Made by a program: the position numbers and the translations under genes | The notes under the pieces: generated by a model | What the model was told of the DNA's origin: nothing | The model's input: the letters and a program-made list of their open reading frames with translations, nothing else | The model's database searches: none | Shown: positions 17,927 through 27,863 of the stretch, in pieces | Layout: each line of letters starts with the position of its first letter | Numbering within the stretch: the stretch's first letter is position 1 | Source: an uncultured Spirochaetaceae bacterium | GTDB lineage: Bacteria > Spirochaetota > Spirochaetia > Sphaerochaetales > Sphaerochaetaceae | Assembly: GCA_944389295.1 (NCBI GenBank) | Contig: CALXLV010000006.1 | Span: 19,644 to 83,643, forward strand | Length of the DNA stretch: 64,000 nt | Reading direction: 5' to 3'

Positions 17927-18220
17927 TCATATCCTGTAAATGCGGTCCTCGCTGTCCGCATCCTGGCGGAAGAACACCGCAGTAAAACCTGTTATCGCTA
18001 TAAGGGATGACGAGGTGCGCTCGGCAAGCGATGCAGATATCTCCTTTATCTCATCCTTGGCGCTCTGGAAGCGGACCTTCACGAGCTCATGGGCAAGAAG
18101 CGCATCGTCGAGTGCCTTCACCACTCCGTCGGTAAGACCTTCCTTGCCTACATAGACAACCGGATCAAGCTGCTGTGCCCTGGAGCGGAGAAACGCCCTC
18201 TGATAACTCATGAGTTCCAT
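17927..18220 (-). CDS. yhbY: CRM-domain RNA-binding protein YhbY
   Basis: 97 residues, a complete CRM/YhbY domain that binds pre-50S ribosomal particles. Recognisable segments are FLRSRAQQLDPVVYVGKEGLTDGV at the start, ALLAHELVKV in the middle, and ISASLAERTSSSLIAITGFTAVFFR, which replaces the usual VGR-basic end. ATG 18211 (MSYQRAFL) is an equally possible start. It precedes the CDF promoter in the same direction and is not part of that transcript. Confidence 0.88.
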   Translation of the reverse strand: MELMSYQRAFLRSRAQQLDPVVYVGKEGLTDGVVKALDDALLAHELVKVRFQSAKDEIKEISASLAERTSSSLIAITGFTAVFFRQDADSEDRIYRI

Positions 18221-18265
18221 ACTTCACAGAAGATAAGCGGGAAAAGGGAGAAAAGCAAGCGCCTA

Positions 18266-19978
18266 TCACTCCTTTCCGTATTCCGATATCACCTCGAACC
18301 TCTTTATCTTCTTCGCGCTCGTCATCGGCATCGGGTGGTCAACGACGGTCACGCGGGTTATCTTCTTGTAGCTCTGGAGCTCCTTGTTGACCTCCCTGAC
18401 TATATCGTTCATGTGCTTCTCGACAGCTGCGGGATCGCTCTCTTCCCTGAGATAGTTCTGAGACGGGTAAATGAGTATCCTTATTCCCTCGCTCTTCATC
18501 GCCTTGTCCGCCATGTATCCGATCACGCAGACCTGCTCGATGTCGTCGTAGAGCTGGAAATGATCCTCTATCTCCTCAGGGAATACGTTCTTTCCGCCCT
18601 CTGTGACGATGATGCTCTTCGAGCGTCCTGTGAGATAGAGATATCCGTCGGCATCCTGATGCCCGACATCCCCTGTGTTGAGCCATCCGTCAGCGGAGAG
18701 GACCTCCTCCGTCGCCTCAGGATTGTTGTAGTAGCCCTTCATAACCATCGGGCCCTTTATGTATATGACGCCGTTGCCGTCGCTGTCGGGATCTGCAATC
18801 CTAACCTCACAGCCGGGAATCTTTCTTCCAACAGATGTCTCTATGTATGCCTCAACGGGGTTGAGATGGGTTATAGGCGATGTCTCCGTAAGTCCGTATC
18901 CCTGTACGAAGTCTATTCCCAGCTCGTTGAACATCTTGAATGTCGATGCGGGAAGCGGACCGCCTCCGCAGATGCATATTCTGTTCTCCTCAAGAGAGAG
19001 ATTGCGGAGAAGGAAGCCGAACATCTTCTTGCCGATGTTCACTCCAAAGACTTTCTTGATGAAGCCTGAGAATCCCATCATCACCCTTATGAGGCCGTAG
19101 ACGGCAGCGCCCTTCTTTCTCACTCCGGCCATGAGTGCCGCTATCATCTTGTTGAAGAGCATCGGCACTGCAAGGAACATCGTCACATGGCCTTCCTTCA
19201 GCTCACGGAGAATCTGGGAGACGACGAGTTTCTTGCCGAAGACCGTCGCGGCTCCCACAGAGAATGACTCGAAGAATACCGCGAGCATCGTGTATGCGTG
19301 GTGTATCGGGAGTATCGCGTAGAAAACATCTGTTGAATAGATGTTCATGTTGCCCTGCGCGAGATAACAGTCTGAGATGAGGTTGTCATGCGTGAGCATC
19401 ACACCCTTGGGGGTTCCTGTCGTGCCGGATGTGAAGAGTATCGCCGCGACATCGCTTCTGGCTGCTCTCTCAGGCTCTGCTTCAGGACCTGTCATGTCGA
19501 GAACGAACGGCTCGGACGAACCCGGTTCAAGGGAATACTTCGCGGTCAGGCCGTCATATGTAACTCTGTCAATTCTCTCCTTGTCTATGAAGAGGCGCGA
19601 AACTCCTCCGAAGGCCATCAGGCGTGCCATCTCGTCATCATGGAGGGTGTAATCAAGAGGGACGACCGTCGCACCGGCATAGATGATGCCGAGATAGGCT
19701 ATCGCCCACTCCGGGCTGTTCTTTCCAGTGACCGCGATTTTATCGCCTTTCTTCACGCCGTCTGCGATAAGGTAGTATGAGACTTCCTTTATCTTCTTCT
19801 CGGCTTCCCTGTATGTGAACGACTCCTCTTTGGGAGAGAATGCACGGAAGCAGAGATTGTCAGGATAGCGCAGGGCTGATATGTGGAAAGTCTCCTTGAC
19901 GCTGGGCCACTCGCCCTCAAATTCCTTTCCTCTGTACTCATCAAGAAAACGCCACGGCTCGGTCGGTCTGAACTTCAT
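18266..19978 (-). CDS. Long-chain acyl-CoA synthetase/AMP-binding protein
   Basis: 570-residue ANL-superfamily ligase that activates a fatty acid or other carboxylate as acyl-AMP and then acyl-CoA. The P-loop-like ILFTSGTTGTPKGVMLTHDN lies near 190-210, QGYGLTETSPIT near 345 and the C-terminal hinge GWLNTGDVG / LTGRSKSIIVTEGGKNVFP near 440-475. ATG 19978 has AAGGGGAG upstream. A promoter TTGACT-N16-TACAAT lies at 20046-20019. It may supply acyl-CoA for lipid salvage; the exact substrate is not predictable. Confidence 0.88.
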   Translation of the reverse strand: MKFRPTEPWRFLDEYRGKEFEGEWPSVKETFHISALRYPDNLCFRAFSPKEESFTYREAEKKIKEVSYYLIADGVKKGDKIAVTGKNSPEWAIAYLGIIYAGATVVPLDYTLHDDEMARLMAFGGVSRLFIDKERIDRVTYDGLTAKYSLEPGSSEPFVLDMTGPEAEPERAARSDVAAILFTSGTTGTPKGVMLTHDNLISDCYLAQGNMNIYSTDVFYAILPIHHAYTMLAVFFESFSVGAATVFGKKLVVSQILRELKEGHVTMFLAVPMLFNKMIAALMAGVRKKGAAVYGLIRVMMGFSGFIKKVFGVNIGKKMFGFLLRNLSLEENRICICGGGPLPASTFKMFNELGIDFVQGYGLTETSPITHLNPVEAYIETSVGRKIPGCEVRIADPDSDGNGVIYIKGPMVMKGYYNNPEATEEVLSADGWLNTGDVGHQDADGYLYLTGRSKSIIVTEGGKNVFPEEIEDHFQLYDDIEQVCVIGYMADKAMKSEGIRILIYPSQNYLREESDPAAVEKHMNDIVREVNKELQSYKKITRVTVVDHPMPMTSAKKIKRFEVISEYGKE

Positions 19979-20018
19979 AATACTCCCCTTTTCTGACAGA
20001 TACTTAAAAACTGTATTT

Positions 20019-20046
20019 ATTGTATAGCCATAAGGATGGAAGTCAA
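20019..20046 (-). promoter_or_regulatory. Promoter of acyl-CoA synthetase gene
   Basis: TTGACT (20046-20041), 16-bp spacer, TACAAT (20024-20019). The leader of about 35 nt ends in a good Shine-Dalgarno (AAGGGGAG). Confidence 0.65.
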
Positions 20047-20077
20047 CGAAAAGGGGGCTTCAAAGCCATAGTAAGAA

Positions 20078-20551
20078 TTAGCTAATAATGGATGGAACGC
20101 TGATTTTCAGCACAGATGCGACGGCATCGCAGATGCTCTGGTGATCGCACTCGCTCGGCATACCGGAGACAGCTATGGAGCCAATGACAAGCCCTGATCT
20201 CAGCTTCACGGGCACGGCACCGCCCTCAAGCACATACTCGGAGGAATCAAGGCCGAGATCGGAGACACTCCTTCCTTTCGCCCTGTTCTCAAGTGCGGCA
20301 AGCATTGAGCTCTTTCCGGAAAACTCAGCCATGTTTCCTTTCCTCTCCGCCCACTTCCTGTTGTTCCTTGCGGCTCCGGGAAAAATGCGGGAATATATCT
20401 CAAGCCCGTTGATGCGTATCAGTATGCACACAGCTTTGGCAGAAGCCGCTATCTTCTCCCCTATCTCACAGAGCATTGCCTCTGAGACAGTGTCAAAGCG
20501 CAGCATCTCATCCTGCTTGTAAAGTATTTCAATGAGTTCTTCGTTGGTCAT
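20078..20551 (-). CDS. UPF0303 family (heme-degrading-domain-like) protein
   Basis: 157-residue member of the UPF0303/DUF336-like family. Conserved segments here are PGAARNNRKWAERKGNMAEF and GGAVPVKLRSGLVIGSIAVSG. DUF336 relatives bind heme or act in sugar-acid operons; the activity of UPF0303 members is not settled. A strong TATAAT (20563-20558, TG upstream) lies 6 nt before ATG 20551 and there is no Shine-Dalgarno, so the mRNA is probably leaderless. Confidence 0.75.
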   Translation of the reverse strand: MTNEELIEILYKQDEMLRFDTVSEAMLCEIGEKIAASAKAVCILIRINGLEIYSRIFPGAARNNRKWAERKGNMAEFSGKSSMLAALENRAKGRSVSDLGLDSSEYVLEGGAVPVKLRSGLVIGSIAVSGMPSECDHQSICDAVASVLKISVPSIIS

Positions 20552-20569
20552 GGACGCATTATAACAGAA

Positions 20570-20596
20570 ATATGGCAGAGCAATGCCCTGCCATAT
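20570..20596 (-). terminator. Terminator of AT-rich lipoprotein gene
   Basis: Perfect 9-bp stem ATATGGCAG / CTGCCATAT with 9-nt loop, followed on the minus strand by TTCTGTT. It lies 16 bp after the lipoprotein stop codon and overlaps the -35/spacer region of the next gene's promoter. Confidence 0.7.
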
Positions 20597-20612
20597 GATA
20601 GCTTTCTCTTGA

Positions 20613-21107
20613 TTAAATCAAAGAACTTATCTTATCAAGGATTTGCATTATCAACGCGTCAACAACGCTCTTATCAAGGTCTACGCCATTAAATGTCATA
20701 ACAGAATCTTCACCGTATGTAATAGATGGATTATCTTCACCAGGAAGTGAAATATTAGTTAAATTTAATATTATTTTATCGGGTGTATTATCAGCATAGG
20801 AAACATCAATTTCACAAGAAAAACCTACAGAAGGGAACAAACTTACAGAACAAGTTGAACCTGTTTGTATTGTTAATCCTCTATCAATTGATATAGGTTT
20901 ATCTGCTTTACAAGATAAATCCTCAGTAGTTGTCCAACCAGATGTTCCATCGGCATCAAAAAGTCCCGCTACCATAGAATCTCCTACTGCAGAAAGAATC
21001 TCTTCCTGATTAGGAGCTTTTTCGGGATCAGATTCACATGAAGTGAATGTGAAAGCAAGCAGAATTGCAAGAATTGCAATCAAAAAGGTCGATTTTTTTT
21101 TGGTCAC
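20613..21107 (-). CDS. AT-rich predicted lipoprotein, unknown function
   Basis: 164 residues from GTG 21107, which has CGGAGG 8 nt upstream; a TTG at 21128 lies before that site. After a KKK N-terminus and hydrophobic stretch, FTSC forms a lipobox, so the mature protein is anchored by Cys and probably sits on the inner or outer membrane facing the periplasm. The rest is rich in Ser, Asp and Thr, with likely beta structure, and ends in an amphipathic helix. No family is recognised. Base composition is visibly AT-richer than both neighbours, with A/T-ending codons, which suggests recent gain. Confidence 0.7.
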   Translation of the reverse strand: MTKKKSTFLIAILAILLAFTFTSCESDPEKAPNQEEILSAVGDSMVAGLFDADGTSGWTTTEDLSCKADKPISIDRGLTIQTGSTCSVSLFPSVGFSCEIDVSYADNTPDKIILNLTNISLPGEDNPSITYGEDSVMTFNGVDLDKSVVDALIMQILDKISSLI

Positions 21108-21420
21108 GATTTTTCCTCCGATTTTCAATTATCGTAGAGGTAGGATAACGTGTTTTCCGGAGTTATGGAACACTTTTATTATAAATTGTTCGATAACTCT
21201 TGTCTAACAACCAATCCAGCTGTCTCAAAACAACATAATTTCAATTAAAAATCATAATTAGTTCAGCCATAAAGATAATTTCTTTATGAACATTCTTAAT
21301 CATTCCTTATAGCTGATATATCAGATGATTTTCTGTCAATTAGATTCAACTCGCTGAAAATCAGGTACTCAGATCACTGAAATACTGAACGGCCCCTTTC
21401 GGGACCGTCCGTAATTGGTG
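21108..21420. other. AT-rich intergenic region with lipoprotein promoter
   Basis: 313 bp without a gene. On the minus strand TAGACA (21206-21201), 17 bp and TATAAT (21183-21178) form a strong promoter for the lipoprotein. A small palindrome CTGATATATCAG lies near 21314. At 21389-21408 a hairpin with one mismatch (ACGG..CCGT around CCC-TTTC-GGG) follows the phoR stop codon and may end the phosphate operon; it lacks a clear T-tract. Confidence 0.55.
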
Positions 21421-23082
21421 TCATTCGGCTGCGGGGAAGCGTATTGTAACTGCGGTTCCCTCGCCCAGCTTTGAGTCAAGGCTTATCTTGGCATGGTGGA
21501 ACATCGCGGCATGGCGCACGATCGAGAGGCCGAGTCCCGTGCCTCCGGATTCGCGCGATCTCGATTTATCCACTCTGTAGAAGCGCTCAAAGACTCTGTC
21601 CTTGTCATTTTCAGGAATACCTATTCCGGTATCCTTCACACAGAGGACGACTTCGCCGTTTTCATCCTTGACGGAGACATTCACGCTTCCGCCCTTCCTG
21701 TTGTATTTGATCGCATTGTCCACAAGATTGAAGATCATCTCATCGACAAGCATCTCTGAGCCCGTTATATATCCGGGGCCCTCCGCATTTATGGAAACAG
21801 TCACAGAGAAACTCTCTGCCCTCTTCCTAAGACGGGTCACGGCATCCTCTGCAATGTCGGAGACGGAAATTCTCTCAACGGCCTCGGGAGCATCTCCTTC
21901 ATCAAGGCGTGAGAGCCTGATGATATCGTGCACGAGCGCGATAAGACGCTGGCTCTCGTCATATATCTCACGGCCGAAGTCCATGACAGTGGCTTCCGGA
22001 ACCCCGCCGCGCATCAGGAGCTCTGCAAATCCAGATATCGACGTGAGAGGCGTTCTCAGCTCATGGCTGACATTGGCGGAGAACTCACGCCTGAGCCTTT
22101 CCCTTCCAGCTTTCTCTGTGATATCTATGATGATTACCACAGCACCGGTCACAGAGCCTTTGTCGAAAACAGGAGATGCGATTATCTGAAGGGACCTCGT
22201 GCGGTTTTCCATCACTATCTCCATTCTTCTGCCTGCAAGCGCGCCCCCTACGGCATCGGAGAAGTCGTCAGCACGGTTTATTGCAAGGATGCTGTCACCG
22301 GGCTTAACCTCCTCTGAATCAAAGAGGCGGTAGGCTGCGGAGTTAACGGAGAGAATCCTCATCTCCCTGTCGATCACGACAAGACCCTCTGACATATTCT
22401 CAGTGATGATCGAGAACTCCCTGCTGGTGCGCTCTGCGTTCTCTATCTGCTCGCGGATGAGCGCCTGCTGCTTTGATATGCGGTAAAGCAGAGGTGAAAG
22501 CTCCTCATAGCCCTCAGCGGTATCCGGATGCTCGAGATCAATTGAGTTTATCGGAGCCGTGATCCTCCTCGCCACTTTGTACGAAAGCCATGTGAAGAGA
22601 ATAAGCAGGATAATGAGTATCACAGCCATAGGAAGGAGAATGTCCATCACGAATGCGAACACCGCCTCAGCGTGGACTGCAACTCTCAGGACAGAGCCGT
22701 CGTCAAGCCTTATCGCGGCATAGTGGAGCCTCTCAAGAAGCGTGGTGCTCTCCCTCTCGGCTGTTCCGAAACCGTAATGGAGCGCTCTGACAACCTCTGC
22801 CCTCTCAGCGTGGTTCTCCATCACACCGCTCTCGGCATCGCTGTCGTAGAGAACCGTTCCGTCGGGAGCTATGTGGGTTATCCTCTGCCCTTCAAGGCTG
22901 AACTGCCTTATTACCTCAATATCTTCATCGGCCGCGGCCTTGAGAAGCCTCAGCTCCGATGCGAGGTCCTCATCTATTCTGTCCTCATATGATGTGTAGA
23001 ATACGAATATCGATACTGCAAGCGTGAGTACAAGCGTCAGCAGTACCGACAGGAATAATGCCTGGAATATCTTTCTGTTCAT
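21421..23082 (-). CDS. phoR: Phosphate-regulon sensor histidine kinase
   Basis: 553-residue membrane kinase. Helices at about 7-29 and 148-166 enclose an extracytoplasmic loop of roughly 118 residues, larger than in E. coli PhoR. A PAS domain follows (about 225-320). The HisKA motif [15 protein letters not shown] carries phospho-acceptor His340. The HATPase domain has [17 protein letters not shown] and [10 protein letters not shown]. It overlaps phoB by 1 bp and is the last gene of the pst-pho operon. It would phosphorylate PhoB under phosphate limitation, in contact with Pst/PhoU. Confidence 0.93.
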   Translation of the reverse strand: MNRKIFQALFLSVLLTLVLTLAVSIFVFYTSYEDRIDEDLASELRLLKAAADEDIEVIRQFSLEGQRITHIAPDGTVLYDSDAESGVMENHAERAEVVRALHYGFGTAERESTTLLERLHYAAIRLDDGSVLRVAVHAEAVFAFVMDILLPMAVILIILLILFTWLSYKVARRITAPINSIDLEHPDTAEGYEELSPLLYRISKQQALIREQIENAERTSREFSIITENMSEGLVVIDREMRILSVNSAAYRLFDSEEVKPGDSILAINRADDFSDAVGGALAGRRMEIVMENRTRSLQIIASPVFDKGSVTGAVVIIIDITEKAGRERLRREFSANVSHELRTPLTSISGFAELLMRGGVPEATVMDFGREIYDESQRLIALVHDIIRLSRLDEGDAPEAVERISVSDIAEDAVTRLRKRAESFSVTVSINAEGPGYITGSEMLVDEMIFNLVDNAIKYNRKGGSVNVSVKDENGEVVLCVKDTGIGIPENDKDRVFERFYRVDKSRSRESGGTGLGLSIVRHAAMFHHAKISLDSKLGEGTAVTIRFPAAE

Positions 23083-23756
23083 CAGTTGCCCCTGAATCTG
23101 TAACCAACACCTTTCACGGTCTCTATCCGCTGTCCCTCGTCTCCGAGCTTTTCCCTGAGATGGCGTATGTGGACGTCAACTGTCCTGTTCTCTCCGTCGA
23201 ACGAGTAGCCCCAGACTGTATTGAGAATGCTGTCGCGGCTGAGGACTATTCCGTCGTTCTCCATGAGATAGAGAAGGAGGTTGAATTCCTTGAGCGTCAG
23301 CTCCACTCTCTCCCCTCCGACTTTCACGGTATGTGCGGTTTCAGATATCTCGATTCCGCCGAGTGTTATCTCAGAGGATGTGCGGCCGCGCTCTGCACGG
23401 CGCATGACGGCCTTGATGCGCGCAAGGAGCTCCATCATTCCGAAAGGCTTCGCTATATAGTCATCAGCGCCGCTGTCCAGCCCGAGAACCTTGTCGTACT
23501 CGGTTCCCTTCGCAGTCAGCATTATCACAGGGATGTCCCGTTCCTCCGGGTCCTGACGTATGGATGAGAGTATCTCAAGTCCCGACTCGCCGGGGAGCAT
23601 TATGTCGAGGAGGTAGAGATCAGGCTTTTCCTTCCCCGCCTCCGAGCGCATCGCCTCTCCGGACTCGAATGCCCTGACCTCATAGCCTGCGCCGCTGAGC
23701 GCGTATGTCACGAGCTTTCTTATCGACGGATCATCCTCAACAAGGTATATCATCAT
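23082..23756 (-). CDS. phoB: Phosphate-regulon response regulator
   Basis: 224 residues. The receiver domain has acidic Glu7/Asp8/Asp9, phospho-acceptor Asp51 in [13 protein letters not shown], and Lys in AKPF. The OmpR/PhoB winged helix ends in [17 protein letters not shown] and GVGYRFRGN. It is placed between phoU and phoR with 1-bp overlaps. It probably binds the direct-repeat array upstream of pstS. Confidence 0.94.
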   Translation of the reverse strand: MMIYLVEDDPSIRKLVTYALSGAGYEVRAFESGEAMRSEAGKEKPDLYLLDIMLPGESGLEILSSIRQDPEERDIPVIMLTAKGTEYDKVLGLDSGADDYIAKPFGMMELLARIKAVMRRAERGRTSSEITLGGIEISETAHTVKVGGERVELTLKEFNLLLYLMENDGIVLSRDSILNTVWGYSFDGENRTVDVHIRHLREKLGDEGQRIETVKGVGYRFRGN

Positions 23757-24421
23757 TACTCCACCTGCACAGGATTGTTGAGCCAGTCGCCGCTGGCATC
23801 ATGTGCGTTGAGCACCCATCTTGCAAGGGAGGCCGCGTGATCGCCCATACGCTCGAAGTACTTGGCTATCATCAGGAGGTCCGGCGCTTCTGCGGCATCC
23901 TTGTCCCCCTTCCTTATCATCTCAGTGATCATCTCCTTTGCGGCAACGAAAGACTGGTCAACGATATCATCGGAGGAGATTACGCTCCTCGCCTTCTCGA
24001 CATCGGAGTGCACGAAGGCATCGATGGCTCCCGCGACCATGTCGCTTACCTCTCCGCACATCCTGTCAAGTCCGATGCGCTGCGAAAGCTCGTCGCCTGA
24101 GAGGAACGGGATTATCTCTGCGATATCGCCGGCGTTGTCGCCTATCCTCTCGATGTCCATTATCATCTTCATCGCCGAGGATATCGTCCTGAGGTCTCTG
24201 GCCACGGGCTGTCTCTTTAAAAGGAGTCTCAGGCAGAGCGCCTCTATCTCCCTCTCCTTCTCGTCTATCTGATGCGTGATCTGCATGATGCCCTCAAGCC
24301 TTGAGCGCGTCTTGCCGGAAAGGGCGTCCTGGAGAGATGAAAGGGCATCCTCCGAGAGGGAACCCATCTTTATCATGCTTACATAAAGCGTCTCAAGCTC
24401 GCTGTCGAATCTTGTTCTCAT
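23756..24421 (-). CDS. phoU: Phosphate signalling/transport regulator PhoU
   Basis: 221-residue all-helical protein of two PhoU repeats, each with the metal-binding E/DxxxD pattern (MIMDIERIGDNAGDIAE and YFERMGDHAASLARW). It couples the state of the Pst transporter to PhoR and limits phosphate uptake. It lies 1 bp after pstB and overlaps phoB by 1 bp. Confidence 0.94.
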   Translation of the reverse strand: MRTRFDSELETLYVSMIKMGSLSEDALSSLQDALSGKTRSRLEGIMQITHQIDEKEREIEALCLRLLLKRQPVARDLRTISSAMKMIMDIERIGDNAGDIAEIIPFLSGDELSQRIGLDRMCGEVSDMVAGAIDAFVHSDVEKARSVISSDDIVDQSFVAAKEMITEMIRKGDKDAAEAPDLLMIAKYFERMGDHAASLARWVLNAHDASGDWLNNPVQVE

Positions 24422-24422
24422 A

Positions 24423-25175
24423 TCAACCGAACCTTCCTGTCACATAGTCCTCCGTCCTCGAATCAGACGGGTTGGAGAAGATCTTTTCCGTCGTATCATA
24501 TTCTATTACCTCGCCCAGCAGGAAGAAAGCCGTCTTATGCGCGATGCGCAGTGCCTGCTGCATGTTGTGGGTAACAATTATGATCGTATATCTGTCGCAG
24601 AGTCCCATCGCGAGCTCTTCGATCTTCGCTGTTGAGATCGGATCGAGCGCGGACGTGGGCTCATCCATCAGGAGCACCTTCGGCTGCACCGCAAGGGCGC
24701 GTGCTATGCAGAGTCTCTGCTGCTGCCCTCCGGAAAGGCCGAGAGCGCTCTTCTTCAGTCTGTCCTTGACCTCGTCAAAGAGCGATGCATCTGTCAGGGC
24801 CTTCTCGACTATCTCGTCGAGCTTAACCTTGCTCTTTATTCCGTGTGTCCTCGGGCCGTATGCGATGTTGTCATATATGCTCATCATGAACGGGTTTGGC
24901 TTCTGAAAGACCATGCCGACCTCGTATCTGAGCCCGTTGACATCCACCTTCGGAGAGAAGATGTTCTCGCCGTTGTAGATGACCTCTCCCTCTATCCTCA
25001 CTCCGGGGATGAGATCGTTCATCCTGTTGAGAGTGCGGAGGAATGTGGACTTTCCGCATCCTGACGGTCCAATGAGCGCCGTGATGCTCTTCTCCTCCAT
25101 GCTGAGATTTATCTTCTTCAGCGCCTGCATCGATCCGTACCAGAGGTCCAGATCCTTTGTCTCTATGATTGTCAC
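24423..25175 (-). CDS. pstB: Phosphate ABC transporter ATPase
   Basis: 250 residues. Walker [12 protein letters not shown]-loop [20 protein letters not shown], signature [15 protein letters not shown] and Walker [16 protein letters not shown] are intact. It powers high-affinity phosphate import through PstCA at the inner membrane. It overlaps pstA by 4 bp. Confidence 0.96.
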   Translation of the reverse strand: MTIIETKDLDLWYGSMQALKKINLSMEEKSITALIGPSGCGKSTFLRTLNRMNDLIPGVRIEGEVIYNGENIFSPKVDVNGLRYEVGMVFQKPNPFMMSIYDNIAYGPRTHGIKSKVKLDEIVEKALTDASLFDEVKDRLKKSALGLSGGQQQRLCIARALAVQPKVLLMDEPTSALDPISTAKIEELAMGLCDRYTIIIVTHNMQQALRIAHKTAFFLLGEVIEYDTTEKIFSNPSDSRTEDYVTGRFG

Positions 25176-26032
25176 TGTCCGTTTCTCCTCTTCATCAGCC
25201 TTCCCATATAGCTAGTGAGAAGGTTTATTATCACCGTAAGGATCATCAGTATCGAGGCGATGGCGAAAGCTATGTCGAACTCGCCTCTCTCGCTGGCATA
25301 GACGTAGAGCGCGACTGTGAGCGTCGCTCCAGCACTTCCAAGTCCTTCGATGAAGCCGTTGACGTTGTGGGCGAATCCCGCGGTGAAAAGAAGGGCCGCC
25401 GACTCGCTGAGTATTCTTCCTATCGAGAGGATGCAGCCTGTGATGATGCCGTTGATGCATGTGGGGAGGACGACTGTCCTTATAACCCTCCACTTGCCTG
25501 CACCGAGCGCGAACGCGCCTTCCCTGTAGCTCTCTGGAACTGTCTTGAGGCTCTCCTGAGTTGTTCTCATTATCGTCGGCAGGTTCATTATCACGAGAGT
25601 AAGAGCTCCGGCTATGAGCGTCGTGCCGAACGAGCAGAACTGGCAGAATACGAGCATGCCCACCAGACCGTAGATGATCGACGGGATTCCCGAAAGCGTC
25701 TCCGCCGCGAACTCGATGAGCTCGACGACTTTCCTGTTCGTTGCATACTCATTGAGATATATTGCCGCTCCTACGCCGATGGGAAGCACGACGACAAGCG
25801 TGGCGATGACTATGTAGATGGTGTTAAGTATGTCCGGCAGGATTCCTATGGTGTGCCTCAGCGTGCTCGGTTTCGTGAGAAGAAGCTGCGGGGTTATATA
25901 CGGCAGACCGCGGAAGAGCACATAGATTATCATGAACGCAGTGAGCGCCGTCACCGCAATGAGGGAGATGTAGCACAGGGCCTTCATCACAATTCCCCAT
26001 GTCCTCCTTCCCCCTGATATTCTCTCTATCAT
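25172..26032 (-). CDS. pstA: Phosphate ABC transporter permease PstA
   Basis: 286-residue inner-membrane permease with six hydrophobic helices. The cytoplasmic coupling loop contains [18 protein letters not shown], the EAA-like motif of PstA. It pairs with PstC and overlaps it by 4 bp. Confidence 0.95.
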   Translation of the reverse strand: MIERISGGRRTWGIVMKALCYISLIAVTALTAFMIIYVLFRGLPYITPQLLLTKPSTLRHTIGILPDILNTIYIVIATLVVVLPIGVGAAIYLNEYATNRKVVELIEFAAETLSGIPSIIYGLVGMLVFCQFCSFGTTLIAGALTLVIMNLPTIMRTTQESLKTVPESYREGAFALGAGKWRVIRTVVLPTCINGIITGCILSIGRILSESAALLFTAGFAHNVNGFIEGLGSAGATLTVALYVYASERGEFDIAFAIASILMILTVIINLLTSYMGRLMKRRNGQ

Positions 26033-26937
26033 TTCTTTTCTCCCCCTGTCGTCTTGAGCATATTGAGAATGGCATTGATGATCATGATGAAGAGGAAGAG
26101 CACAAGCGCTATCGAGAAAAGCGCCTCCCTCTGCAGTCCTGATGAATAGGACATCTCCGATGCCACAGCCGTCGTCAGGAACCTGACGGACTTGAAGAGT
26201 GACGGCATGTTCGCGACATTGCCGGCGACCATCATTATCGCCATTGCCTCTCCTATCGCCCTTCCGATGCCGAGCACCACAGCCGTGAATATGCCGCTCT
26301 TAGCAGCAGGCACGGTGACGCGGAAATATGTCTCTATCGAGGTTGCTCCCAGCGCGAGCGATGCCTCCTCGTATTCTCTCGGAACAGCTTCAAGAGCCGT
26401 CAGAGAGACGTTTATAACGGATGGAAGTATCATCACGGCCAGCACGATTATCGCAGCGAAAAGCGTGGCTCCGTCGGGAACGCCGAAAACTATCCTGATT
26501 CCTGGAACGAGTATCGTCATGCCCACAAGGCCGTAGACTACGGAAGGTATTCCCGCGAGAACTCCTATGCAGAGCTCCATCACTTCCTTAACCTTCTTTG
26601 GCGCCATCTTCGCAAGATATACAGCAGCGAAGAAACCGATGGGGACGCCTATGATTATGGCGCCTGCCGTGCCGTAGATGCTTGTCAGGATGAACGGGAG
26701 AATTCCGAACTCCGGCTCTGCCGCAGTAGAGGCCCAGCGGGTTCCGAAGAGGAACTTCACCGGGCCGATCTTAAAGATGGCCGGCAGGCCCGATATCACG
26801 AGATAGATCGTGATTACCAGAACCGAGCCGACCGCGGCAAGACCGAGAATCAGGAAGACCAGATGGATCAAATCCTCCATCAGCCTGCGGGGATTGTCCT
26901 TATATCCCTTCTGGGCCAGGTATTCCTTCAGATTCAT
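26029..26937 (-). CDS. pstC: Phosphate ABC transporter permease PstC
   Basis: 302 residues, six predicted helices after a polar N-terminus (RRLMEDLIHLVFLILGLAAV). The coupling motif PREYEEASLALGATSIETYF is present. It follows pstS after 19 bp with no terminator between them, so binding protein and permeases share one transcript. Confidence 0.95.
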   Translation of the reverse strand: MNLKEYLAQKGYKDNPRRLMEDLIHLVFLILGLAAVGSVLVITIYLVISGLPAIFKIGPVKFLFGTRWASTAAEPEFGILPFILTSIYGTAGAIIIGVPIGFFAAVYLAKMAPKKVKEVMELCIGVLAGIPSVVYGLVGMTILVPGIRIVFGVPDGATLFAAIIVLAVMILPSVINVSLTALEAVPREYEEASLALGATSIETYFRVTVPAAKSGIFTAVVLGIGRAIGEAMAIMMVAGNVANMPSLFKSVRFLTTAVASEMSYSSGLQREALFSIALVLFLFIMIINAILNMLKTTGGEKK

Positions 26938-26956
26938 CTTCCTTGATCCTCAGCGA

Positions 26957-27769
26957 TCACTCATTCACGGGAACCGCACCGGCTCCGGCGATGATGGGAG
27001 CTGCTTCCGGGCTTACGCAGTAGTCGAAGAACGCCTGAGCAGCCTCAGAGAGCGGAGTGTTTGTCAGCGTTGCGAATACGAACGGTCTCTGGATCTTGTA
27101 CTCGCCGCTCTTCACTGTCTCCTCAGAAGGAGCCACACCCTCGACAGTGACGACCTTCACATCATCAAGGTTGCTTGCAAGAGAGGCGTATCCGATCGCG
27201 CCGGGGTTCTGGGAAACTGCTGTTATGACAGCGCCAGTAGATGTGAGCTCCTGGCTGTAGAGGCAGGCATCCTCAGTTCCTGTGATGGACTCGAAACCAT
27301 CTCTCGTGCCGCTTCCGGCCTCACGTCCGATGGGAACGACGGGAGCATCAGGACCTCCGATTTCGCTCCAGTTCTTGATCGCACCAGTGTAAAGACCTGA
27401 AATCTGATCGATCGAGAGATCGGAAATTGTGTTATCCGGGTTCACGATGATTGCGATGCCGTCAAGAGCGACGATTGTCTGCGTAAGACCATCAGCGATC
27501 TCGCTCTCTTTAAGAGCGCGGGAAGAAAGTCCGATATCGCATCTGCCCTCAAGCGCCGCTGTGATACCCGTGCCGCTTCCGGTCGGGTTATATGTTACAT
27601 TTACATTCTCGTTGTCGGTCATGTACTGCTCTGCGAGAGAGAGAATCACCTGCTCCATTGATGTTGAACCGTCTGTGGAGACAGTTGCGCTCTCCTCAGA
27701 GGAACCGTTTGCGAAAACCGCTGTCATTGCAAGAGCTGCAACAAGCATGATCGTAAGAATTTTCTTCAT
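26957..27769 (-). CDS. pstS: Periplasmic phosphate-binding protein
   Basis: 270 residues. A signal peptide ends near VFANGSSEE and has no lipobox Cys, so the protein is probably free in the periplasm. Phosphate-binding segments include DGSTSMEQVI near the N-terminus and IGREAGSGTRDGFE in the middle, plus the PGAIGYASLAS loop. TTAGGAG precedes the ATG. It is the first gene of the seven-gene pst-pho operon. Confidence 0.95.
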   Translation of the reverse strand: MKKILTIMLVAALAMTAVFANGSSEESATVSTDGSTSMEQVILSLAEQYMTDNENVNVTYNPTGSGTGITAALEGRCDIGLSSRALKESEIADGLTQTIVALDGIAIIVNPDNTISDLSIDQISGLYTGAIKNWSEIGGPDAPVVPIGREAGSGTRDGFESITGTEDACLYSQELTSTGAVITAVSQNPGAIGYASLASNLDDVKVVTVEGVAPSEETVKSGEYKIQRPFVFATLTNTPLSEAAQAFFDYCVSPEAAPIIAGAGAVPVNE

Positions 27770-27809
27770 TTCATACTCCTAAGGGCCATGCCCTTCATTT
27801 TCTGCCCCC

Positions 27810-27863
27810 AATATAGTGACCCGGTATTAAGCCGTAAGTCTTTTCATGTTAATTCGGTGTTAA
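27810..27863 (-). promoter_or_regulatory. Pho-box-like direct repeats and promoter of pst operon
   Basis: On the minus strand TTAACA (27863-27858), TTAACA (27852-27847), AGACTT (27841-27836) and TTAATA (27830-27825) follow each other with an exact 11-bp period. This is the spacing of PhoP/PhoB direct repeats with 5-bp spacers, and TTAACA matches the Bacillus-type consensus TT(A/T/C)ACA. TATATT (27815-27810) downstream is a fitting -10, with the array occupying the -35 position as expected for PhoB activation. Confidence 0.7.

Noticed and set aside
18089..19069. 326-codon plus-strand open frame
   Set aside because: It lies opposite yhbY and the acyl-CoA synthetase, whose motifs are intact; the composition is that of an antisense frame.
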